64,000 nt of DNA from Mesorhizobium loti (GTDB lineage Bacteria > Pseudomonadota > Alphaproteobacteria > Rhizobiales > Rhizobiaceae). Numbering within the stretch: the stretch's first letter is position 1; each line of letters starts with the position of its first letter. This document shows, one piece after another, positions 44,788 through 53,800 of the stretch. A model generated the notes under the pieces. That model worked only from the letters and a program-made list of their open reading frames with translations. It was not told the origin of the DNA and did no database searches. The DNA lies in assembly GCA_002356515.1 (NCBI GenBank), contig AP017605.1:7301020-7365019 (forward strand), in the 5' to 3' direction. Made by a program: the position numbers and the translations under genes.

Positions 44788-45978
44788 ATGAATACCGGCG
44801 CTTCAGCCGATGTTTGCGACGCTTTTGACCGGGGCCGTTTCCGCAACGCAATCGAGGTTTTCTCAAGTCGCATGCCTGCCGAGATCCGCCCGGCCCGCGC
44901 GTCTGACGTCGATGATCTCGCCGCCATCGAGAAAGCCGTTTTTTCGAGCGATCGCATTTCCCGTCGCTCCTTTCGCCTGTTCATCGAGCGCGAGACCGCC
45001 GAGACGCTGGTCGCCGAAGTCGATGGCCGAGTCGCCGGCTACGCGATCGTGCTGTTTCGCAAGGGCAGTGGGGTGGCACGGCTTTACTCCATAGCCACGG
45101 GCCCTTTTTTTGGCGGGCTGGGTGTCGGCCGCATGCTGCTCGCGTCGGCGGAGGACGCGGCCTTCGAACACGACCGCATGATGCTGCGTCTCGAAGTGCG
45201 TGAGGACAACAGCCGGGCCATCCGCATCTACGAGCAGGCCGGCTACCGCAAGATTGGCCGTGAGCCGGGCTACTATGAAGATGGCGAGACCGCACTTCGC
45301 TATGAGAAAACCTTGCGCGGCGACGTTCCGATCGCCACCAGGGTGCCGTTCTATCAGCAGACCTGCGAGTTCACCTGCGGCCCATGCTGCCTGATGATGG
45401 CCATGGCCAATTTCGATCGCGCCTTCGTGCCCGATCCGGTGATGGAAATCCGCCTCTGGCGCGAGGCGACGACCGTCTTCATGATGTCGGGGCCGGGCGG
45501 CTGCGAACCATTTGGCCTCGCTGTCTCGGGGTACGAAAGCGGCCTTGCGGCGGAGATTTTCGTTTCCTTCTACGGCGCGCTTTTCCTGCAGTCGGTGCGC
45601 AGCGAGGACAAGCGCCGGGTCATGGAACTGGCCCAGGTCGACTTTCGCCGCCGCGCGGAACTATACGGCATCCCGGTGAATTACCGCTCATTCAGCATCG
45701 ATGACATCCGAACCGCGATCGCGGCGGGAAAACTGGTGCTGGTGCTGATCAGCGGCTTCCTGATGTTCGGCAAGAAGGTGCCGCATTGGGTGCTGGCCAT
45801 CGGCGATGATGGCGATCATATTCTGATCCACGATCCCTGGGTCGAGGACGAAAGGCAGGAAACCATCCTTGATGCCGCCAATATTCCCGTGCCCTACGGC
45901 ATCTTCATGAACATGGCGCAGTTCGGCCGCGACGGACTGCGTGCCGCCATAACTCTGGGGAAGCGCGACACACAATGA
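44788..45978 (+). CDS. GNAT acetyltransferase fused to a C39-like cysteine peptidase
   Basis: A 396-residue two-domain protein. Residues ~30-175 are a RimI-like GNAT domain: IRPARASDVDDLAAIEKAVF, the acetyl-CoA loop YSIATGPFFGGLGVGRMLLA, then RIYEQAGYRKIGREPGYYED. Residues ~180-390 are a papain-like C39 domain: FYQQTCEFTCGPCCLMMAMA with likely nucleophile Cys197, His333 in KKVPHWVLAIGD, and Asp349 in ILIHDPW. There is no ABC transporter or signal peptide, so it acts in the cytoplasm. It overlaps the ATP-grasp gene by four bases. The start at 44788 has AGGAG upstream; TTG at 44785 or ATG at 44872 are alternatives. Confidence 0.88.
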   Translation: MNTGASADVCDAFDRGRFRNAIEVFSSRMPAEIRPARASDVDDLAAIEKAVFSSDRISRRSFRLFIERETAETLVAEVDGRVAGYAIVLFRKGSGVARLYSIATGPFFGGLGVGRMLLASAEDAAFEHDRMMLRLEVREDNSRAIRIYEQAGYRKIGREPGYYEDGETALRYEKTLRGDVPIATRVPFYQQTCEFTCGPCCLMMAMANFDRAFVPDPVMEIRLWREATTVFMMSGPGGCEPFGLAVSGYESGLAAEIFVSFYGALFLQSVRSEDKRRVMELAQVDFRRRAELYGIPVNYRSFSIDDIRTAIAAGKLVLVLISGFLMFGKKVPHWVLAIGDDGDHILIHDPWVEDERQETILDAANIPVPYGIFMNMAQFGRDGLRAAITLGKRDTQ

Positions 45979-47441
45979 CCTGGGTCATCCTTACCGGCCG
46001 GCAGAGCGATCTCGACCAGGTGGCGACACCGCACAAGATCATCACCAATCGCGATTATCTCGCGCATCCGTCGCTGTTCCGTGGCCAGCGGCCGAAGGTC
46101 ATCAACCTGTCGAACAACTATGGCTACCAGAGCCGTGGCTACTATGCCTCGCTGCTGGCGAGCTCGCGCGGCCACAAGGTTATCCCGACCGTCGAGACGA
46201 TGATCGACCTGTCGGAGCGCAAGCTCTACGAACATGCGCTGCCGGAGCTGGAACTGGCGCTCAACAAATGCCGCAAGGACCTCGGCGGCGCCTTTCCGGC
46301 CAAGGTGTGTATCTTCTTCGGCATCGGCCCCTCCAAGGTCTGGGACCGCTTCGCCAAGCTGTTGTTCGACTGGTTCCGGGCGCCGGCGCTCGAGGTCCAA
46401 ATCAAGGACAGTGCCGAATGGGCCTCGATCCGCAAGATCGGGTTCCATCCGCTGGCGCGCATGACCGAGGACGAGGAAAAAAGCTTCATCCAATGCCTGG
46501 AGACCTACACCAACCGCGAATGGCGCGACACCAAGGGGCGCACGCCGGCGCGCTACACTTTCGCCACGCTGGTCGATCCGCATGAGGAATTGCCGCCGTC
46601 GGAAATCTCGTCGCTGCGCTACTGGGCCAAGATCGCCGAAAAGATGGGCGTCGAAATCGAGCCCATCACCAAGAAGGATCTTGCCAAGCTCGCCAACTAC
46701 GATGCGCTGTTCATCCGCGAGACCACCTCGATCTCCAACCACACCTATCGTTTCGCCCGCCGTGCCCAGCAGGAAGGCATGCCGGTCATCGACGATCCGC
46801 TGTCGATGATCCGTTGCACCAACAAGGTCTATCTCAACGAACTGATGTCCTACAACAAGGTGCCGGTGCCGCCGACAGTGATGATCGCTGGCACCTCCGA
46901 CTTCGAACTGGCCGCACAGACGCTGGGCTTTCCGCTGGTGCTGAAGATCCCGGATTCGTCCTTCTCGCGCGGCGTCAAGAAATGCGGGAATCTGGAGGAG
47001 CTGACACGGCTTGCGACGGAGTGGCTGGAGGATTCCGACCTTCTCATCGCGCAGAAATTCATTCCGACCGAATATGACTGGCGCGTCGGCGTGCTCGGCG
47101 GCCAGCCGCTGTTTGCCGTGCACTATCTGATGGCCAAGAAGCACTGGCAGATCGTCAACCACAAGGCCAATGGCAAGCCCGACCAGGGCGGCATCAAGAC
47201 CTTTACCCTGAAGGAGACGCCGCCCCATGTCGTCGAGACCGCGGTCAAGGCGGCGCGCTGCATCGGCGATGGCCTTTACGGCGTCGACCTCAAGGAGACC
47301 AAGGACGGCGTCTTCGTCATCGAGGTCAACGACAACCCCAATCTCGACCATGGCTGGGAGGATTCCGGCGAGAAGGACGAGGTCTGGGTGCGGCTGACGC
47401 AGTGGTTCCTGGAGCGGCTCGACCGGCCGGGACGACAATAG
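45975..47441 (+). CDS. RimK-like ATP-grasp ligase with RLAN N-terminal domain
   Basis: A 488-residue protein. Residues 1-~210 are a distinctive N-terminal domain (RLAN type): TPHKIITNRDYLAHPSLFRG, KVINLSNNYGYQSRGYYASL and AKVCIFFGIGPSKVWDRFAK. The ATP-grasp fold follows: MPVIDDPLSMIRCTNKVYLN, FPLVLKIPDSSFSRGVKKCG and IAQKFIPTEYDWRVGVLGGQ. The Mg2+ site is VFVIEVNDNPNLDHG (E450, N452, N454). RimK relatives add amino acids to peptides or proteins through an acyl-phosphate. Coupling to a GNAT-peptidase fusion suggests a make-and-trim peptide modification pathway; the substrate is unknown. Confidence 0.9.
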   Translation: MTWVILTGRQSDLDQVATPHKIITNRDYLAHPSLFRGQRPKVINLSNNYGYQSRGYYASLLASSRGHKVIPTVETMIDLSERKLYEHALPELELALNKCRKDLGGAFPAKVCIFFGIGPSKVWDRFAKLLFDWFRAPALEVQIKDSAEWASIRKIGFHPLARMTEDEEKSFIQCLETYTNREWRDTKGRTPARYTFATLVDPHEELPPSEISSLRYWAKIAEKMGVEIEPITKKDLAKLANYDALFIRETTSISNHTYRFARRAQQEGMPVIDDPLSMIRCTNKVYLNELMSYNKVPVPPTVMIAGTSDFELAAQTLGFPLVLKIPDSSFSRGVKKCGNLEELTRLATEWLEDSDLLIAQKFIPTEYDWRVGVLGGQPLFAVHYLMAKKHWQIVNHKANGKPDQGGIKTFTLKETPPHVVETAVKAARCIGDGLYGVDLKETKDGVFVIEVNDNPNLDHGWEDSGEKDEVWVRLTQWFLERLDRPGRQ

Positions 47442-47474
47442 TTCAACCAGAGCCGCTCTATCTCTTTGTTTTGA
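47412..47474 (+). terminator. possible terminator overlapping the ATP-grasp gene end
   Basis: GAGCGGCTC (47412-47420, inside the gene) and GAGCCGCTC (47450-47458) are perfect complements, followed by TATCTCTTTGTTTTG. The 29-base loop makes it weaker than the other terminators in the window. Confidence 0.35.
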
Positions 47475-47529
47475 AGCAATCCTGTGGGAAAACCGCTTCA
47501 CACTTTTCCTGGAATTGCTCGGGGGAAAC

Positions 47530-47802
47530 ATGCAGTTCATCGTGATCGAGGATTTCACCGGCTGCGATCGCAAGGATATCTATCGCCGCTTCCGCGATCG
47601 GGGCCGCCTGAAGCCGGAGGAACTTGTCGTGCACCACAGCTGGATCGCGGCAGATATGAGCCGCTGCTTCCTGCTGGTGGAGACGGACGACGTCACGCTG
47701 CTGCAGCGCTGGGTGATCGAATGGGCTGATCTGGTCGAGTTCGAGATTGTTCCGGTCGCGACGAGCAAGGACATGGTGGCGGCCTTGAGCGGGCACCTCT
47801 GA
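47530..47802 (+). CDS. DUF3303-family small protein
   Basis: A 90-residue ferredoxin-like-fold protein. It opens MQFIVIEDFTGCDRKDIYRR. ELVVHHSWIAADMSRCFLLV and LLQRWVIEWADLVEFEIVPV follow, the alternation typical of DUF3303 (monooxygenase-like dimer fold). GGGGGAAAC gives a good RBS for the ATG at 47530. It is 88 bases after the ATP-grasp gene, past a possible terminator, and converges on a LysR gene. Whether it belongs with the preceding module is open. Confidence 0.85.
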   Translation: MQFIVIEDFTGCDRKDIYRRFRDRGRLKPEELVVHHSWIAADMSRCFLLVETDDVTLLQRWVIEWADLVEFEIVPVATSKDMVAALSGHL

Positions 47803-47820
47803 CCAGGGGAAGCCGACGGG

Positions 47821-48738
47821 TCAACGGAGCGCCAGCGAGCCCACTGTGCGCCGGCATTCGGTGATCAGCCAATCGCGGAACGCCGCTACCACGTCACGCC
47901 TGGCGCTGCGCTCCGGTATCGTCAGGCAATAGGGCTGGCGCAACGCTATCGCCCTGGCGGCGGGCCGGACCAGCCTGCCATCCTCCACCGCTTCGGCACA
48001 ATAGACCCCTTGCGCCAACGCCACACCCAGCCCCGAAATGGCTAGGTCGAGTGCGGCGCGCGACGAGTTGGCCGACAAGCCGCGCTGCGCCGCCCGGCCG
48101 GGTTGCACACCTTCAGCCTCGAACCAGTTGCGCCAGGACGGAAACGAGGCGCCGGTCGGGCCCCAATCGGTATGGATCAGCGGCAGCCCTGCGAGTGGAC
48201 CGCCGTCAGCCTTGATCCCGCTGGCAAGTCCTGGCGCGCAGACCGGATAAACGGCGTCCCGGGCGATATCCTCGGTCGGGTGCTCGCGATAGTGCGGACC
48301 GTAGGAGAGCCTGATGTCGATCAGTTCGCGGTCGAACGGCACCGGGTCGTCGTCGCCGCGCAGCGATATGTCGGCGGCGCCATGGCTGGCGACAAAGCCG
48401 GCGAGGCGCTGCGAAAGCCAACCCATGGCCATGGATGGCGGCACCGAGACCACTAGGCGCGGGCGGAAGGCATCGCCGCCCAACTCGCGCGAGACACTGC
48501 CGATTTCCTGGAAGGCCAGGGTCAGCCGAGGCAGCATTTCCACGCCGGCCTCGGTAAGCACAACCTTGCGGCTGACCCGATGAAACAGCTGACGGCCCAT
48601 TTGTTCCTCGACGGTGCGGATGAGCTGGCTGACGGCGGCGGCCGAGACCGAAAGCTCTTCCGCCGCAGCGGCAAAGCTGCCCGTGCGCGCCGCAGCCTCG
48701 AAAGCCTGAAGTCCTTTGAGAGATGGAGATGTGACCAT
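47821..48738 (-). CDS. LysR-family regulator (GcvA-like)
   Basis: A 305-residue LTTR. The N-terminal HTH has LKGLQAFEAAARTGSFAAAA, EELSVSAAAVSQLIRTVEEQ and HRVSRKVVLTEAG. The effector-binding domain (about 90-295) follows, with SVPPSMAMGWLSQRLAGFVA, the GcvA-like pattern. It is divergent from a fatty acid desaturase gene 114 bases away, with a palindrome next to its own start. It is therefore a likely regulator of the desaturase. Confidence 0.93.
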   Translation of the reverse strand: MVTSPSLKGLQAFEAAARTGSFAAAAEELSVSAAAVSQLIRTVEEQMGRQLFHRVSRKVVLTEAGVEMLPRLTLAFQEIGSVSRELGGDAFRPRLVVSVPPSMAMGWLSQRLAGFVASHGAADISLRGDDDPVPFDRELIDIRLSYGPHYREHPTEDIARDAVYPVCAPGLASGIKADGGPLAGLPLIHTDWGPTGASFPSWRNWFEAEGVQPGRAAQRGLSANSSRAALDLAISGLGVALAQGVYCAEAVEDGRLVRPAARAIALRQPYCLTIPERSARRDVVAAFRDWLITECRRTVGSLALR

Positions 48739-48749
48739 GACTACCGGAT

Positions 48750-48768
48750 AGATAAGGTAAGCTTATCT
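48750..48768. promoter_or_regulatory. candidate LysR operator
   Basis: The perfect inverted repeat AGATAAG-GTAAG-CTTATCT begins 12 bases from the lysR start codon and lies in the lysR-desaturase spacer. The 19-base site with AT-rich arms fits the LTTR T-N11-A pattern. Confidence 0.6.
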
Positions 48769-48851
48769 AAATTGCAGCAATCGTCGTTTTTGGAAAGCTT
48801 TTTCATCGACTAGAGTGGGCCTCATCAAACCCCCAGCCTGGATCGAAGCCG

Positions 48852-49742
48852 ATGGACCATCGCGACATAATCGCGTCATTGACCCCTGAAGAGCGCAGTC
48901 GCCTGACCGCCAAATCCAATGTTGCGGGCCTCCTGCAACTCGGTGCTCACTCGGGTGCGATTGTGATCATCGGATCGTTGATCGCGGCCAAGGTGCCGTT
49001 CTGGCCGCTGCTCATGCTGCCGCAAGGCATATTGATCGTGTTCCTGTTCACGCTACTGCACGAGACGGTCCATCGCACGGCCTTCGAGACACAGTGGTTG
49101 AATGACGTCGTGGCGCGGGTGTGCAGCCTGGTGCTCGCGCTGCCGGCGGACTGGTTCCGCTATTTCCATTTTGCTCATCACCGTTTCACCCAGGACCCCG
49201 AAAACGATCCGGAACTGGCTTTTCCCAAGCCGGAAACGCTGTGGCAATATCTCGTGCATGTGTCCGGCATCCCGCTGTGGTGGGGCCATCTCAAGACGCT
49301 CTACGCCAATGCAGTTGGCGGCGGCCAGGAAGGCTATGTGCCGCCGAAAGGCCGGCCCAAGGTGCGGGCCGAGGCGCGCGCCATGATTGCCTTCTATGCC
49401 GTCGTTCTTCTGCTGGCCGTTTATTTCCGGCTCACAGTGCTTGTCTATGTCTGGATCATTCCGGCTCTGCTCGGTCAGCCCTTTCTGCGCCTCTATCTCC
49501 TGGCCGAGCACGGCCGCTGTCCGTTCGTTGCCAACATGCTGGAGAATACGAGAACCACGCTGACCAACTGGGTGGTGCGCAAGCTCGCCTGGAACATGCC
49601 GTTCCATGCCGAGCATCACGCCTATCCCGGTGTGCCGTTTCATCAACTGCCGCAGTTTCACGCGCTGATCGAGCGGCATCTAAAGGTGGTCGAACCCGGC
49701 TATGTCAGTTTCCACGAGAAATATTTGGAAACGCTGCGTTGA
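48852..49742 (+). CDS. fatty acid desaturase family membrane protein
   Basis: A 296-residue integral-membrane di-iron enzyme. The three histidine boxes are HETVH (residues ~74-78), HFAHHRF (~104-110) and HAEHHAYP (~255-262). Four or more membrane helices include VIIGSLIAAKVPFWPLLMLP and AFYAVVLLLAVYFRLTVLVY. The family covers acyl-lipid desaturases and hydroxylases; substrate cannot be assigned. The ATG at 48852 has only a weak RBS. It is divergent from the LysR gene that probably controls it. Confidence 0.9.
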   Translation: MDHRDIIASLTPEERSRLTAKSNVAGLLQLGAHSGAIVIIGSLIAAKVPFWPLLMLPQGILIVFLFTLLHETVHRTAFETQWLNDVVARVCSLVLALPADWFRYFHFAHHRFTQDPENDPELAFPKPETLWQYLVHVSGIPLWWGHLKTLYANAVGGGQEGYVPPKGRPKVRAEARAMIAFYAVVLLLAVYFRLTVLVYVWIIPALLGQPFLRLYLLAEHGRCPFVANMLENTRTTLTNWVVRKLAWNMPFHAEHHAYPGVPFHQLPQFHALIERHLKVVEPGYVSFHEKYLETLR

Positions 49743-49802
49743 TGATGATGCGCGGTCGGCAACCGGTCGCGCCCTGCTCGAGGACGCGGCCGGCGTGACG
49801 GG

Positions 49803-50558
49803 CTAGACCTGTGCGGTGCCACCGTCGACGAACAGCTCAGCCCCGGTGACAAAACTGGAATCATCGGAGGCCAGGAACACAGCCGCCTTGCCGATCTCGT
49901 CAGGGTCGCCGAGCCGGCCCATAGGCACGTGGGTAGCAAGGAAATCAAGCAAACCCTTCTGCTGTTCGGCTTCGGGTCCGGCAAGCTCGGCAAGGCCTGT
50001 CGTACGGGTCGGACCAGGGCTGAGGATGTTGACGCGGATCTGCCGCTCCTTCAGGTCGATTATCCAGCTGCGGGCAAAATTACGCAGCGCAGCCTTCGAC
50101 GCGCCATAGACGCTGAACGCCGCAGCGCCGGTTGAGCCTGCGGTCGAACCGGTCAGGATCACCGAGGCACCGTCGGCCAACAGTGCGAGCGCTTTCTGCA
50201 CCGTGAACAGCACGGCCTTGACGTTGCGGTCGAATGTTTCATCGAAATGCTGCTCGGTTATCTGGCCGAGCGGCAGCATGGAACCACCGCCGGCGTTGAC
50301 CGAGAGCACATCGATACGGCCGCTTTGTGCTTTCACCTGAGCGTAGAGACGGTCGAGATCGGTGAAACTGGTCGAGTCGGCTTGGATACCGGTGGCGTTT
50401 TTGCCGATTGCTGCGACGGCCTTGTCGATCTCGGCCTGTCGCCGTCCGGTAATGTAGACATGCGCACCTTCCGCGGTGAAGCGCTTGGCAATACCAAGGC
50501 CGATGCCGCTGCTGCCGCCGGTAACCACGGCGATCTTTCCTTCGAGTTTCCTTGTCAT
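49803..50558 (-). CDS. SDR-family NAD(P)-dependent oxidoreductase
   Basis: A 251-residue classical short-chain dehydrogenase. It has the cofactor loop [22 protein letters not shown], the catalytic Ser in [12 protein letters not shown], and [15 protein letters not shown] with the Tyr/Lys pair. A C-terminal [17 protein letters not shown] is present. The ATG at 50558 has AGGAG ten bases upstream; the longer frame lacks a matching N-terminus. It is divergent from a LysR gene, a very common pair in which the regulator controls the dehydrogenase. Substrate unknown. Confidence 0.94.
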   Translation of the reverse strand: MTRKLEGKIAVVTGGSSGIGLGIAKRFTAEGAHVYITGRRQAEIDKAVAAIGKNATGIQADSTSFTDLDRLYAQVKAQSGRIDVLSVNAGGGSMLPLGQITEQHFDETFDRNVKAVLFTVQKALALLADGASVILTGSTAGSTGAAAFSVYGASKAALRNFARSWIIDLKERQIRVNILSPGPTRTTGLAELAGPEAEQQKGLLDFLATHVPMGRLGDPDEIGKAAVFLASDDSSFVTGAELFVDGGTAQV

Positions 50559-50617
50559 TTTCGTCACTCCTGTTGGGGGTGACAGAGACATATGGACAGG
50601 TGTATCCTTTCGAAATA

Positions 50618-50641
50618 GCAATGCTTGCAAACAATCATTGC
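50618..50641. promoter_or_regulatory. candidate LysR operator (SDR/LysR spacer)
   Basis: GCAATG and CATTGC arms 12 bases apart lie in the short spacer between the divergent SDR and LysR genes, just before the lysR RBS. The arms are short, so this is tentative. Confidence 0.35.
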
Positions 50642-50651
50642 AGGATTGATG

Positions 50652-51572
50652 ATGTCGAAAGTCCCGGACTTTGAAGGTTTGGCCATGTTCGCCAAGGTCG
50701 CGGAGGAGCGATCCTTTGCCGCCGCCGCACGTGTGCTTGGCCTGTCGGTGGCGACGGTGTCACGTGGCGTCAGCCGCCTGGAGGAGCGGCTTGGCGCGCG
50801 GCTTTTCAACCGGACGTCGCGCCGCCTGGCCCTCACGGATTTCGGTCATCGGCTCGTCGAGCGCGCGTCTCGCCTCTACCGCGACGCGGAGGATGCCGAG
50901 AACGCGATGCGAGAACTGTCGGCCAGTCCTCGCGGCCTTGTACGCCTGGCCGTTCCAATGTCGTTCGGGCTGAGGTGGGTGGCGCCGCTGCTTCCTGATT
51001 TCTTCAGGCTCTATCCTGACGTGTCGATCGACATGCATCTAAGCGATGCGGTCGTCGATCTGGTCGGCGAGGGGTTCGATGCAGCTTTGCGGATTGCCGT
51101 GTTGCCGGATTCCTCGTTGGTTGCCCGGCGTTTGTGCAACATTGCCCCGTTCATCGTTGCGGCGCCGTCCTATCTTGCCAGGCATGGCCGGCCGAGCACG
51201 CCACGCGACCTCGACGCACATCACTGTCTTGGCTATGCCTATCGGCCGCGGCACGACGTTTGGCATTTCAGCAATGCCGCGGGCGATGAAGAGGTTGTCA
51301 CACCGTCAGGACCGCTGCGGGTCACCAATTCCGACGCCCTCGTTCCGACTGTGCTGGCCGGGACCGCGATCGCCGAGCTGCCGGAATTCATCGCCAGCGA
51401 GTATCTTGCCGACGGGCGTTTGGAAGCGATCCTGACCGATTGGACTTTGCCGAAGGGCGCGCTGTATTTCGTAACGCCGTCGGCCCGCGCGCGCCCGGCC
51501 AAGGTCGAAGCCGTCGCCGGTTTCATGGCTGCCCACCTGTCAAAACCGAGCTGGCAACCGATCCATCAATAG
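50652..51572 (+). CDS. LysR-family regulator
   Basis: A 306-residue LTTR. The HTH reads [40 protein letters not shown] and [15 protein letters not shown]. The effector domain has [20 protein letters not shown] and [20 protein letters not shown], the pattern of the CrgA/DsdC-like group often paired with SDRs or quinone reductases. AGGA is six bases before the ATG at 50652; the ATG one codon earlier is possible. Confidence 0.93.
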   Translation: MSKVPDFEGLAMFAKVAEERSFAAAARVLGLSVATVSRGVSRLEERLGARLFNRTSRRLALTDFGHRLVERASRLYRDAEDAENAMRELSASPRGLVRLAVPMSFGLRWVAPLLPDFFRLYPDVSIDMHLSDAVVDLVGEGFDAALRIAVLPDSSLVARRLCNIAPFIVAAPSYLARHGRPSTPRDLDAHHCLGYAYRPRHDVWHFSNAAGDEEVVTPSGPLRVTNSDALVPTVLAGTAIAELPEFIASEYLADGRLEAILTDWTLPKGALYFVTPSARARPAKVEAVAGFMAAHLSKPSWQPIHQ

Positions 51573-51595
51573 AGGGCAGGGCGCCCTCGAACGAA

Positions 51596-53737
51596 TCAGC
51601 CGGTCCGGCTGTGCAGAGCACGCGCCTTCAACAGACGCTGGATGTCCGCGGCCTTCGACGGCACGCCGATCAGATAGCCTTGCGCCTCGGCACAACCATT
51701 GTCGCGCAGCATATCGAGTTGCACCTCGGTCTCGACGCCCTCGGCGGTGACGACAATGCCAAGCTCTGTGCCGAGCCCGATAATGGTGCGCACGATCGCC
51801 GCCGTGTCGCGATTGCCCATGTCGTGAATGAAGGAGCGGTCGATCTTGATCTTGTCGACCGGGAAACGCCTGAGATAGCCGAGCGAGGAATAGCCGGTGC
51901 CGAAATCATCCAGCGCGATGCGGATGCCGAGATCGCGCAGCTGGCGCAGCGTCTTCAACACGGCTTTGCTTTCGTCCATCAGCACGGTTTCGGTGATTTC
52001 CAGTTCCAGCTGTCCGGCCGGCACGCCGGAAAAGGCCAGAGCCGAGATGACGCTGCGGGCAAACCCACCGCTTTTGAGCTGCACGGCCGAGACATTGACC
52101 GCAATGCGCAAGCCGGGAGGCCAGCTTGCCGCCGCCGTGCAGGCCTTCCTCAGCGCCCACTCGCCAAGCGGCACGATCAGTCCGGTTTCTTCGGCGACCG
52201 GAATGAACGCGTCCGGCGCGACCGTGCCGCGCGCTGGCGAATGCCAGCGCATCAAGGCCTCCGCGCCGATGATCTCGCCGGAGGCGATGTTCATGATGGG
52301 CTGGAAATCGAGATCGAACTCCTGGCGCGGCAGCGCCGCGTCGAGGTCAACCTCGAGCGCCCGGCGGGCCTGCACTATGGCGTCCATCGCGGGCTCGAAG
52401 AAGCGATACAGGTTTCGCCCTTCGCTCTTCGCCCGATAGAGCGCGGTATCGGCATTTTTCATCAGCGTATCGACGTCCCTGCCGTCTTCGGGGAAAACGG
52501 CAATGCCCAGGCTGATGCCGACATGCATGTCCCGGCTCTTGTCGCGAAATGGTTTTGCGATTGCCTCGACGATGCGTTTCGCCAGTTTTTCAGCATCGGC
52601 AATGCCCCTGGAATTGAACTGCATGACGACGAACTCGTCGCCGCCGAAGCGGGCGACGATGTCTGATTCATTGCGCACACAACGCTGCAGCCTCTCCGCC
52701 ACGCTCTTCAACAGCCAGTCGCCGGCAGGATGTCCCCAGGTGTCGTTGATCGCCTTGAAGCGGTCGAGATCGAGCGAGAAGATCGCCAATGGCGGAGCCG
52801 CCGCGTCCTCCAGCGCTAGGTCGAGCCGTTCGCGAAACATCGAGCGGTTGGGCAGTCCGGTCAGCGTGTCATGATGCGCAAGATGGATCATGCGCTCCTC
52901 GGTGCGTCGGCGTTCGGTGACGTCGTCGAAAGTCACCACCCAGCCGCCGCCGCTCATCGGCTGGCGTGTGACCAGAACCGTCCTGCCGTCGGTAAGATAG
53001 CGATAGGCCGAATGCATTTTTGCCGCCGCCAGGCAGGCTTCGGTCTTGGCGACTTCGCTGTCGACATCGATCTGTTGATAGATGCCGAGTTCCAGCAATT
53101 TTTCGAGCGCGTCGCGGTGCGTCGTTCCGAGCGGAAAGTCCGCCGCGGTGACGTTGTAGAGCTCCAGAAAACGCCGGTTGCGCACGATCATCTTGCCGTC
53201 GGCGTCGTACATCAGCAGGCCTTGTGACATGTTGGCGAGTGCGGCGTCGAAACGGCGATGCTGTTCCTTGAGATCCTGCTCGGCGCGCCGCTGTTCGGTG
53301 ATGTCCTCGTAGATCGAGACCCAGCCGCCCAAGGCCAGCGGGCGATGCGAGATGTTGATGATGCGACCATCCGACAGCGTCTCTTCGTAGGTCGAGGGTT
53401 TCGCTTGGTCGATATAGGGTTTGCGGATGGCGTAGAGCTCGTCGGCGCTTTGCGAGGCGATGCCGATGTCGACGCTGTGGCGCAGGATGTCTATGAAGTG
53501 GATGCCCGGTCGTACCAGCTTGGTGTCGAGGCAGAAGATGTTGATGTAGTTGCCGTTGCAGATGATCATGCGCTCGTCGGCGTCGAACATGCACAGGCCA
53601 TGCGACATGTTCTCGACAGCGGCTGAAAAGCGTTCGTTCTGTTCGCGCAGCTCGTCTTCCATGCGTCGCGGGCGCTCCACGCCTTCGGGCGCCCGCTCGG
53701 GGACGATCGAACCATCCTTGACATCCACGACGGGCAT
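51596..53737 (-). CDS. PAS-PAS-GGDEF-EAL cyclic-di-GMP enzyme
   Basis: About 713 residues, predicted cytosolic (no membrane helices). Two PAS domains each contain a NMSHGLCMFDADERM or NMSQGLLMYDADGKM motif (about residues 28-145 and 155-270). The diguanylate cyclase domain has ARFGGDEFVVMQ with an intact GGDEF site. The phosphodiesterase domain has IIGAEALMRWHSP (EAL intact), LDDFGTGYSSLGYLRRFPVD and IKIDRSF. Both enzymatic halves look active, so it may switch c-di-GMP levels in response to a PAS ligand. I took the ATG at 53737; a GTG at 53770 is in frame but without an RBS. Confidence 0.93.
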   Translation of the reverse strand: MPVVDVKDGSIVPERAPEGVERPRRMEDELREQNERFSAAVENMSHGLCMFDADERMIICNGNYINIFCLDTKLVRPGIHFIDILRHSVDIGIASQSADELYAIRKPYIDQAKPSTYEETLSDGRIINISHRPLALGGWVSIYEDITEQRRAEQDLKEQHRRFDAALANMSQGLLMYDADGKMIVRNRRFLELYNVTAADFPLGTTHRDALEKLLELGIYQQIDVDSEVAKTEACLAAAKMHSAYRYLTDGRTVLVTRQPMSGGGWVVTFDDVTERRRTEERMIHLAHHDTLTGLPNRSMFRERLDLALEDAAAPPLAIFSLDLDRFKAINDTWGHPAGDWLLKSVAERLQRCVRNESDIVARFGGDEFVVMQFNSRGIADAEKLAKRIVEAIAKPFRDKSRDMHVGISLGIAVFPEDGRDVDTLMKNADTALYRAKSEGRNLYRFFEPAMDAIVQARRALEVDLDAALPRQEFDLDFQPIMNIASGEIIGAEALMRWHSPARGTVAPDAFIPVAEETGLIVPLGEWALRKACTAAASWPPGLRIAVNVSAVQLKSGGFARSVISALAFSGVPAGQLELEITETVLMDESKAVLKTLRQLRDLGIRIALDDFGTGYSSLGYLRRFPVDKIKIDRSFIHDMGNRDTAAIVRTIIGLGTELGIVVTAEGVETEVQLDMLRDNGCAEAQGYLIGVPSKAADIQRLLKARALHSRTG

Positions 53738-53800
53738 GAGGCGCGCCTGCGGTGTGATCGAACACCACACTGTTGCCGTTTCCGGTTAATTTAGCGTTCT

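Noticed and set aside
45894..47573. 559-residue minus-strand frame over the ATP-grasp gene
   Set aside because: Shadow of the RimK-like gene; His/Arg/Gln-rich with no recognisable domain.
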